Source of the DNA: Purshia tridentata
Lineage: Eukaryota > Streptophyta > Magnoliopsida > Rosales > Rosaceae
Assembly (NCBI GenBank): GCA_003254885.1
Contig: QANT01004056.1
Coordinates: 1-64,000, forward strand
Direction of reading: 5' to 3'
Length of the DNA: 64,000 nt
Shown here piece after piece: positions 49,410-58,900 of the stretch. The notes beneath the pieces were generated by a model. That model saw only the letters and a list, made by a program, of their open reading frames with translations, had not been told where the DNA came from and did no database searches. The translations under genes were made by a program, and so were the position numbers. Within the stretch, counting starts at the first letter, position 1; each line of letters starts with the position of its first letter.

Positions 49410-49620
49410 AAAGTGACTTCATAGACAAATACGACATCAGTTTGGAGGAGAGCCCTTCCACTGCCACTGTCGATGGCTCAAGCTAATTAATGTAACGTAC
49501 ACTGCTTGACAGTACACATTGTAATGCTGATTATAATCATCAATAATTAAGTTTCATTTTTTTGGATGATTTTGTTGATTAAATGTCTCTCATAATTAAA
49601 TCCTCCATGCAAGAAACCGT
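49410..49620 (+). pseudogene. Decayed 3' end of a mannanase gene, relic 1
   Basis: TACGACATCAGTTTGGAGGA and CCACTGCCACTGTCGATGGC match the last coding part of the intact mannanase (47593-47640, encoding [18 protein letters not shown]). The match continues into the former 3' untranslated region (AATGCTGA, TCATCAATAA, TGGATTATTTTGTTAATTAA-type sequence). About 60 bp of the coding tail is deleted and the upstream exons are gone. It is a duplicated gene that has decayed, sitting between peptide copies 1 and 2. Confidence 0.85.
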
Positions 49621-51460
49621 TGGATTACTTTAATACAAGTATATATGCTTTTAAATTTTACAACCCAACAAAAAGGAGAAGAAATAATATTGCAAGGTCA
49701 TGCAATTGTGAGCCCTTATAATTCGATCTAGTGGTAAGAGTATTTATAAGTTAAAATTTTTTTTCTCCAATATCACGCATTTGGTTGATAAAAAACTGTT
49801 GAGAGAAAGATTATATGTTGAAAATGTGAGGCTGCGGCCTTACATATGGATTTTTAATAATTTTCAACTACTCCTCTCATTATCATTTGATTTTGAAATA
49901 TCTAAATTTACTCATGATATCAAAGGAGGCTAATAGTAAGAGTCTTGAACTACTCATTCTATTGTGATAATTCATTAAAGTTAATCAATCTAATAATTGG
50001 TATATTGTGAAATTAATCCACTCATTCTATCCCTCATTTTAAATTTCTTAAATCAACATTACTATACTATGATATTTACATTTATAAATTATAATACAAA
50101 GTTTAAATTAAAAGTTAGATAATGCTACAACAAGCAAATAAAATTAGAGGTAAAAAATTTAAGGTCTGTTTGGCACCACTTCTTCACAGTGTTTTTTGAG
50201 AAGTACATGCATGTCAAGTTCTTTATGAGAAAACACTTCCAAGCAATTTTGCAAGAATTACTTAGAATTTTTATAAAAAATTGTATGTGCTTTAGAATAA
50301 TATGTGTATGAGCAAACGCCTCCAACAGGACATAAACGTTTTTTAAGAAATAGTGTAAAATTGGCCCTAAAAATCCTCACCGAAAATGATGCTCCAAATA
50401 ATATTCCACTTTTCTTGATTAGTTTTGTTTGTCATTTTGGAAAATAAACCCCATCAAATATGCAACCGTATTTGGTTGTCTCACCATCGCCTGAGCTTGA
50501 AGTCGTTTTCCAAGCTCAATTTAGGCCCAATGCTTCCATTAAAAGGCAGGTCATTGTTGTATTAATTAATTAGTCAAAATTGAGTTAAGAAAATAAAATC
50601 TAGTACGTTTTGATTTAATTCACTTTTCTACATATTTGTAAAACAAATATACATATAAGTTATATGACAACTAAAGGTTTTTTTCATTTTTTCATTTGGA
50701 GAATGATATAAAAAGTGAAGATTAAGTTTTCATTGACCCTAAATTTATAAAAAATAAAACGACACTAGGAAAAATTAACTAATAGTTTAGTGGTATCTTT
50801 CTACTATATTGAAAGAGGTCTCAAATTCGATTCTACACTTGATGAGCTGTTTAGATATTTATATATGTATTGATCCATTTAAAAAGTAATTATGGTTTAA
50901 AATCGTTTCTGACTCCCATAAAGTGACATGAGTATTTTTGTTTAATTCTTTCATTTTTTTCTATCGATCGAAAAGACATGACTTAACCAAAGAAAATTAT
51001 TATGCTTAGTAAAAATAACAATATAAATACTGGCCTTTTTTCAGCTTTGTGGTTAAGTGCATTATGCACAAAACCTTAAGATCGATCCTGACTTCAAAGG
51101 CTGGTGTATATATATTTCCTTGGCTATATGCACACGGTCACACCCCAAAAATAACAATATAAATCAGTAATGTTTACTTGGACCATGAGAATTCCTTTAG
51201 TAATTAAAAATTCTTCACACTAGTTAAGCACGTGACCAAATAATTAAACTGAGCTTTTCACTATTAATTATATATTATTTCCTAATATTGAAAGAGGTCC
51301 TATGTTTGAATCTCCTCTTCTCCAGATCAAAAAAAGAAAAAAGTACGTAATTCTCTTTGTTCGAAGCCAAGTTCACACTGATCCCTTCAATCGTTAGAGT
51401 TATACATTCAACTTTAAAATTGACAAAGATTTCAAACGAAGGTGTAAAATTAAGATAGCA
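49621..51460. other. Spacer with duplicated upstream region of peptide 2
   Basis: No gene is supported. Sequence at about 50510-50610 (AGCTCAATTTAGGCCCAATG..., CAGGTCATTGTTGTATTAAT) matches 48080-48175 upstream of peptide copy 1. Sequence at 50385-50490 matches 52965-53050 upstream of copy 3. These matches show the spacers were duplicated together with the genes. A MITE lies at 50163-50367. Confidence 0.7.
50163..50367. mobile_element. MITE related to the one at 32273-32552
   Basis: The left end GGTCTGTTTGGCACCACTTC and the right end TAGTGTAAAATTGGCCC are a degraded inverted pair. The interior (TTTTTTGAGAAGTAC, GAATTTTTATAAAAAATTGT, TATGTGCTT) matches the VPS13-intron element. It is shorter and more diverged. 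Confidence 0.65.
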
Positions 51461-51883
51461 ATGGAGGAAAACCATTTGAAAGTAGTTATGTTTATAATAT
51501 TGGGATGGATAGCTGTTATCTCAATCGTAGTTCAAGCAGAAGATGCTGCCACTCCTTTTACTCCTTTGCTTCCCGATCAGTCTCTTCTATCCTCCTCAAT
51601 TAATATCAATAAAATTCATTTTAATATTCACGAAGGAAGTCCATATATGAAGTGTATTTCAAGAGGTGCTAAACATTGTTTAGAAAGAAAAGAACCAGTA
51701 TCGAAATGTATGCGCCTTTTCTGGGACTTATGTGATACATATTTTCGTCAAAGACCTCAAAAAAAAAAAGAAAAACCCTCTTTTTTTGGTACCCAATGCC
51801 TAACCCATCTCCCACCCCCATTCCCATCTTCTTTCACACTCTCTTTAATCTCATTCTCTTTGCTTCTGTCTTGCTATGGTTGA
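51461..51883 (+). CDS. Small secreted four-cysteine peptide, copy 2
   Basis: Intronless frame of 140 aa. The signal peptide (LKVVMFIILGWIAVISIVVQ, cleaved after VQA before EDA) and core are shared with copies 1 and 3: MKCISRGAKHC, a 9-residue spacer and KCMRLFWDLC, giving C-x7-C-x9-C-x7-C. After the core the frame goes on for about 45 residues through an A-run (RPQKKKEKPSFFGT) into a hydrophobic tail (FTLSLISFSLLLSCYG). The DNA under that tail aligns with the 3' untranslated region of copy 3, so the extension probably arose from a frameshift past the old stop. It is unclear whether the tail is translated in the native protein. Function is unknown. Confidence 0.75.
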   Translation: MEENHLKVVMFIILGWIAVISIVVQAEDAATPFTPLLPDQSLLSSSININKIHFNIHEGSPYMKCISRGAKHCLERKEPVSKCMRLFWDLCDTYFRQRPQKKKEKPSFFGTQCLTHLPPPFPSSFTLSLISFSLLLSCYG

Positions 51884-52104
51884 TGTCTTCCTATGTAGCT
51901 ATGAGGGTACGTACTGCATGTACACTGTAATATTTAGTTCTTGATGGCTTAATGAGAGCCAGATTTAAATATTGTATATGTTATGCTACATGCTTTATGT
52001 GTTATAGAATACGTAATTCTCTCATGTATTGTGGTGTTCAAATCTGATTAGTTCCCAATAATCCGTAACACCACATCAGCAATGTTATGAGAACACTGAA
52101 AAAT

Positions 52105-52480
52105 TTCTCCATGTCTAAGTGGGCGCCTTTTCTGATAGCTGATGGCCTCTTAGATATATGAATACAAAGTGGTTTTGAAAGTGACCTTTCATATGTGATA
52201 TAACTAACATATGTACGCGTGTTATAATATAGTTGAATGTTATTAATGTTATATCTTACAAATATAAACATACATGTCGTTTAACAATACTCTTATACGT
52301 ACATGAATTGGTTACACACAATTTGGCGGTAAATCGATTATACTGAATAATTTTTCCATTGGATTCACTGCCCCCTTTAAAAATTTGCTGAGCAGTACTC
52401 TTGCAAGCTTGGTGGCTTAATATATATATATATATGGCACAAGTAATTAATGTCACATTCGCTGCTTGGCCTTGAAATTT
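52105..52480 (+). pseudogene. Decayed 3' end of a mannanase gene, relic 2
   Basis: GGGCGCCTTTTCTGATAGCT followed by GATGGCC matches the intact gene at 47538-47569 ([10 protein letters not shown]). The following AATACAAAGTGGTTTTGAAAG matches its GYDVVLKE segment. After about 180 bp of unrelated sequence, TACTCTTGCAAGCTTGGTGG and AGTAATTAATGTCACATTCG match the last codons and stop region (47640-47710). Stops, deletions and an insertion make it non-functional. It sits between peptide copies 2 and 3. Confidence 0.85.
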
Positions 52481-53670
52481 CAACGACTTTCTCCGACAAA
52501 AGAAGATTGAGTGTCAGCTAGCTACTAGACCAAATGAGTATTAATAAATAAAAACTATTGTGCTACTCTTCAATATCGTATATATATTCACTAGTTACTT
52601 GGCAAGCGCTTATTCATACGCGCCAATTTACTTTTCATAAACATGATTAATAAAATAAAAAATAAGTTGATTTATAATGGATCTTATTACCTGAATCCCA
52701 TGGAGGTATATGAAGGTTTCTGATCTTGATCAGTTTCTCTGCCTATATGATTTCCTCAATCTTTAAGTTAGTTTTAGGCAAGTTTTAATTCCTCTGATCT
52801 CCAATATAAAATTCAAGGAATTTCGGATTCTCAACTTTCTTTTTTAAAATACTTGACTTTTCTTTGGGTCGTGCCTTACGTATTCAAATAGTTTCTCGTA
52901 TAATTTAGGGTTTAATAGTAAAAGTATTCATATATATGATAATGCTTAAGTAATAAGAATCCTCACCGAAGTGATGCTTCAAAAAAGTTCCACTTTTCTT
53001 GATTTTGTCATTTGGAAATTAAATAATCATATATGAAAACTGTATTTTGTTGTCATTTGGAAATTAAATAATCACACATGTGGTTAAGTTTTTTTCATTT
53101 TGCACCGAATAGAGAAATGATATTAACAAAATGGAATAGTTATTTATTTTATTGTGAGATTTTGTTTGATTGAACGTTGCTTCACTCTAGCTAGTACTAA
53201 CTAGGCGGCCACTCCAGTACCAAAAAAGGTAATTAACGTATGCTTTCAACTATTATAAATTAAAAGTTATTATTAGGTGCCGGTCTGGTGATGAGGTTAA
53301 GTAGAAAAAAAGTTATTTTAAAATGGAGTTCGGATGGACTTTAGTCTCACACCATCCATATATATATATGAAAGTGAATTCCACGTATGTATGTTGTGAG
53401 AGGGAAATCACATACGATCATATATCATATGCATTAAAATTGCCATTTCTTAAGCGTATAAATTTCTTAATTTATTTCAATCAGTATATTTTTTTAAAAT
53501 AAAATAATTCTCAAATGAATATCTAAACAAATTAATATATAATCATATTATTGAATTACAATGCAAAATAAGCCTCACAAGTGATCTCTTAAATGAGATT
53601 ATTTAAAAACCTCTTTTTGCGTATATACGAGGCTTTAATTCTTATAGTTATATGTATATAGAGGCATCTT

Positions 53671-54024
53671 CAAATTTGGGATCTCACATTTAAGATTAAT
53701 TATAGGAGGTCAAATGGGCTCACTCTATATAACTTTTCAATAATCCGAATTGTCAATTTTTTAGGCTTCTATTCATAGATTATCATTGCAAAAAATTAGC
53801 TAAATCGGAAACTATTCACCTATCTAAGTTTGATCCAACAAATAGACGGTTTCATGAAAGATATTTGGTTCGTCTATTTGTTTGATCAAAGTTAGATATG
53901 CAAATGATTTCTGATTTGGCTAATTTTTTGCAAGGATAATCTTTGAATAAAGATCTAAAGATTAGACGGTTTGGATCGTTGAAATATTATATGGAGTAGA
54001 TCCTATAAGGGATCCCACAAATAA
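53671..54024. mobile_element. Long-hairpin MITE upstream of peptide copy 3
   Basis: About 350 bp with inverted arms. The left end AAATTTGGGATCTCAC pairs with the right end GGGATCCCACAAATA. The inner arms GCAAAAAATTAGCTAAATC and GATTTGGCTAATTTTTTGC are inverted, as are AACAAATAGACG and CGTCTATTTGTTT. The whole would fold into one long hairpin. It ends about 100 bp before the ATG of peptide copy 3, so it probably forms part of that promoter. Confidence 0.8.
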
Positions 54025-54127
54025 AATTATATATAGAATCCCATATTGGAAAGTACCTGTATATATATTAAGTTACATGAAAAGTAGATCGACAGCATTT
54101 GAAAGAAGAGTGTAAAGGGTAGCAATA

Positions 54128-54415
54128 ATGGAGGAAAAGCAGTGGAGAGTAATTATGTTGATAATATTGGGATGGATAGCTGTTATCCAAGTTTTAGTGC
54201 AAGCAGAAGATGCTACTTCACTTCCCTTTCAATCTCTTCCTTCCTCTTCAATTGACAGATCTAGAGCTCGTTCTAGTATTACTCCCGAATATATGAAGTG
54301 TCTTGCAAAAGGTACTAAATATTGTTTACAACAACCATTCTCGAAATGTATGGGCGTTTCCTGGGAATTATGTCAACATTTTCTTAAAAAGCTTAACAAA
54401 AACCCTAAACCCTGA
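54128..54415 (+). CDS. Small secreted four-cysteine peptide, copy 3
   Basis: Intronless frame of 95 aa, the shortest copy. It has the same signal peptide (WRVIMLIILGWIAVIQVLVQ, cleaved after VQA before EDA), a short middle, and the core YMKCLAKGTKYC, a 7-residue spacer and KCMGVSWELC, giving C-x7-C-x7-C-x7-C. It ends in HFLKKLNKNPKP, a basic tail. The DNA before the ATG (GTGTAAAGGGTAGCA) aligns with the leaders of copies 1 and 2, which supports this start. Function is unknown. A MITE lies directly upstream. Confidence 0.8.
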   Translation: MEEKQWRVIMLIILGWIAVIQVLVQAEDATSLPFQSLPSSSIDRSRARSSITPEYMKCLAKGTKYCLQQPFSKCMGVSWELCQHFLKKLNKNPKP

Positions 54416-55984
54416 TCTCCCACCATGCACCTTCTTCATCATCATCTTCTTCTTCGATCAAAGTCTTTTAGACCTCTCTCTCTCTCTCTTTCTGGATTAA
54501 TCTCTGCTACTTGCTATGATGGTTGATACTGGGGATGCTATATATTATACTGTAATATTTTGTTCTTGATGGCTTAATATGAGTACTTGTAAGATTTAAA
54601 TATTATATGTTTTAATTATGTATGCATGTTACATGCTTTATGTATTACAGAATATGTAAATTTTCTTATGTCATTGTGTATGAATTACACCACAAGAAAT
54701 TTCAGTATTTTGATCTCAGTTGTGAACACCCAAAAAAATTGTGAGTACGTAGGGAGTACAAGTTAATTTACCAAAGGGTTTATTACAATATAATGCTGCC
54801 TAATCCTTTAACTACACACTCTTATGTATGTATTCATGGGTAAATTTTCTTACTCACCAGCTAAATCCCCATCTTTTCATTCATTTCCATTTCATTAAAT
54901 ATTTAATAGCGACATCTTGGTTGAAGAACGGTCCATCTTAGTTGTTTGCTACCTTTGATTTCCCAAGGGATTGATATTTGGACTCTATAAAAATAATAAA
55001 AACTTAAGAGTGAATAAGATAAACTCTATCAAGTAATTAAACGACATGTAAATTTAGAAATTCATGTTGGGAAAAATAATTAGGACAAGTAGTATTTTTT
55101 ATTTATATTAACACCTTTTTTTTCCTTTTTTTAATTTTACTAATATTACAAATCTGAAAAAGATTGAACGGTTTAGTGAGATATAATTAGTAATAATCAC
55201 TCGTTCTTCATTAAAAAAAAAATAACTAATTAAGTTTTTAATAACATTTTTACATCATATCCCATTCCCCTATATATAACATTAAACGCAAGTCGTCCAT
55301 ATTTCTCCTAAACACAAGTCGTTCATATTTCCTATTGATTACATAAGGATGAATAAAACAAAAATAAAATGAAGTACGTCAATTTTCGGCCAATCAATTG
55401 CTCAAACCTGTACATGATACTAAACCAACAAGTCTCTGGCACCAAACTAGATGGTTAAAACTAAAATAACCATACTGTAGAGATGACTTTCAACTTTACT
55501 AAACTTCAAACAAACAAAAAAAGAACACTACCAGTACCTTGTTTCCTTTACAACAATTTACATTGATAAAATTTTACTCCTCTTTCGGAAAACTAGAACA
55601 AACATACATCGACAAAATCTGGGTCCTCCATTGCCTGGGACAGTACGGCTGAGAAATTTTCTACAAGAGAAGATAGAAAAAAAGTGGGGATATTTCACTG
55701 GAGCGCGAACTTGTATGTATTAAACGTCCAACTTTCCTCAATGCTGTACATCTAATCACTCAACAGCCTCATATACCAACAACTAAGTAGAGAATTCTTA
55801 TTTAAAAAAAAAAAAATAAAGTCAAAAGCATAGCTTCATACAAAGTACTGCCATTTCAAAGCCTGCAAAAATTTCACTGATTTGGCAGTAGGCGTATTCG
55901 GCCGAGTACAATAGACGAATCAATGCTCCTCAATCCTACAAAATGCAGGTTTGAATTTGCATAATCTCCTACAAAGGTTGGGGG
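54416..55984. other. Spacer between peptide 3 and the RLT3-type gene
   Basis: Convergent 3' regions. A CT-rich stretch follows peptide 3, and the part from about 55550 to 55984 probably is the 3' untranslated region of the minus-strand homeobox-DDT gene. No gene is seen. Confidence 0.5.
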
Positions 55985-58900
55985 TTATTGCTTCGGAGCA
56001 TGCTTCCCTGAATTACAAAGGAGTGATAATTAAATATTATAATACAATTGAGAAGTCACTAAATTTTCAAGAACCAAAATCCGCATTTTAATCAACATAA
56101 ATCATTTTTCAGCCTACCAACTTCCAAATCATAATCGAAAATATTGAGAAAGATAACAGTTATTCCTACTAGAGGAAGTTTTATATTTCAAATCATACAT
56201 AACGTCACTAGAAGAATAGAGCAACCATTACCTCTGGCACTGATTGCTTGCCTCTCAGAACGGGCTCTTTCCAAGTACAGAGCAATTAAGGCATCCAATT
56301 TCACGAGCCAGAGTGCAACTGCAGATGTTGTATGGGGCATAGATGCAAAAGACGCAATGATGTCTTCACCAACATTACAAGAACCTTGCACAATAGTGCA
56401 TTCAAACAGCCATTCCTCGTTGATGGCACCAATAAAATCAGTAAGGACCTGCAAGAACAATAAAAAATGAAAGCAGCTGGTTCAGACTAAAGAAAATAAA
56501 CAAGAAAGGTAATGGGAAAAGAGAAAGATATGGAACCTGCAAAAGCTCAGCTAAAGATGAGGTCCGTCTGAGCCGTTTCACCCATAGCTTATGAGCAGAT
56601 TTTTTCCAAGCACCCAACAAGGCATCTTCAGGCATAACTGCCTGCATGGAGCAGAGCAAGGCGGAGATAAATATGAAAGCTTATAAGATTTGGGGTGAAT
56701 AGAAATATTTCCTTACATAATCTAAAAAACTTGTTTTGAATATCAAATAATCAAAAAGGTTCAGGGCCCAAAATCCACCTAAGCATAACCCCCATTATTT
56801 GGCTTTCCTACCAGCGCCCAAGCTAACCAGAAGGGGCAGGGGATACTATGTTATCATTCTGCTCCATTTAGAGCAGAATACTTTTTCCAAGCATTAACCC
56901 ATTCTAGTCACTTCTCAGTAACATGTCCCCAATTGCTCTTTTTGCCTTTCTCTCAAACCTGTCATCTAAAATCATACTGCAGTTTAAATCAGATTTTTAC
57001 TTTTAATTTTTATAAGAAAGCTATTGGATTTGACTGCACTTGAAACTCACTTACCGCTAATAATTTTCAGCACAAGAATTTTTTCTAATATATCTGTGCC
57101 ACTTTAACTCTCTAGTCACATTCTAATTATCCAAGCCATCAACACTTAATTTCACTCTTAGCTTCACCCTCAGTTGAAGTCCTATTTTCGGCCAGTATAT
57201 CAAAGACATGTTTAGCTTGAAACCTTTATAACTGGAGGCAATTTCATTACTCTACTAAAACAAACACATATCGGCAAATGTAAAGTTAAAATCCAAATGA
57301 CAGGTTACCTCAATTGCATGCATTGCAGCTTTTAGTGATTGGATCTGTGATGAGAGGACCTTATGCTTAGGGAAAGTATCATTTGCTTCTTTCTCCCTAC
57401 ATGTGGCTGCATGGATGGCATACCTTTCTTCCAGATCAAAATGAAGCTCAAATGTTGTATGGCAAATCCTGCAGTGCTTCTCATCTCTCCAATACAAATC
57501 ATGACAACTTTCACATCTAGCAAGTGTCTCAAAATACGACCGTTTACCATGTTTAACGGCATTAAGATCTAGGTAGAAGGAATTCCATAACCATGAATCA
57601 AATGCTTGGATCCGCCTCCATTTCTGTGTCTGTTCTCCCTTCTTCCTAACTTCGAGAACTACAGCTCCAGATAAAGGCAAAGAACCATTTGCAATCTCCG
57701 ATAAGTTGTTGTCTACATCAGATACTGGTGAAAAATTGTCTTCCCTGACATTGTCCAGCTCAGATTGATCAGATTGTGTCAAATTTTCAATTCCATCACT
57801 ATTGACCATTCTACTTGACATTGCTTGGCACAGAAATGTCATCCGTTTCTCCAAAGATTCAATAAGTTGAGCCTCTCGTTTACCCCTGTCATCCAAAACT
57901 GACAACAGCGCACACAAAGCCTGCATTCCATTTAAGCAAAAGCAAGTAAATATTAGAAATTTGAAAAGGTCAAGCAATATGTACTGTGATCACATTGAAT
58001 CAAAATACAAAAGCTAAGAACATTACCTCTTCGGTATCAATCACCTCCCAGTGACCATCTTCTGAAGATTCAAAATAAACCCTTCTATGGCCCGGATCAT
58101 ATGCATTACAAGGGCCCAAGAAAAGCCAGTATCTATTGTACCTACGATCAGACCCCAAAAACACAGATTGCATTGGGTGTAAATCAAACCCCATGTCTGT
58201 CTCTTTTCCATCTTTTCCTTTTGTAGAGAATCTCTCTTGACATAATTTTGAGATAGATGCTGAAGAATCTATCGGGTGAAACTTTGAATATGTATGATCG
58301 TCTTTTACACCATCCATATTTCCAGCATGGACCCAGGATGGCCTGGGCACACTATGTTGTTTAGCTGATAACCTCTTAATTTTTGCTCCAGAACCAGAAT
58401 GAAGACTGTTTGGAATGCATTCAACAAGAGCATTTGTAGGATCCTAGAAAGAAATAAGCACACTATGGTTAGAACACTCAACTTTTAAAAACTTAATTTA
58501 TACGTCCATGCCAGATTCAATAGGTTACCTCCATTCTAAAACTGGATCCTTCATGAAGAAGATCAATTAAAGCCACTAATGCATTTAACTTTTCTTCAAT
58601 GCTAAGATCTGAATATTCACCTTCCATCAGTCCTAACAACCATACTTCTCCTGGACGGCTCTCATCAATTTCAGTGTATACTGTCAGCATGTTATTTTTA
58701 CTTTTACGACGGTTCATACAATTCAGTTTTCTAATAATGGAATTTCCTGAATTGCACCCAGAATCATCATCACTGCTACATACACCACCATCACTGAGAT
58801 CATCATCAACTGCTCCAGAGTCTTCAGTATCTGATTGGAATTCCTCAACTTCTTTTTCAGAAGAATTAATACGTAGACGATATGTGGATGATGAAATTTT

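Larger units (their letters stand above)
51884..54127. other. Spacer between peptide copies 2 and 3
   Basis: Contains mannanase relic 2 (52105-52480), a stretch matching the spacer upstream of copy 2 (about 52760-53060), and a large hairpin-forming MITE (53671-54024). No further gene is supported. Confidence 0.65.

Noticed and set aside
56144-56470. 108-aa plus-strand frame
   Set aside because: It is the antisense shadow of the RLT3-type exon 56448-56232.
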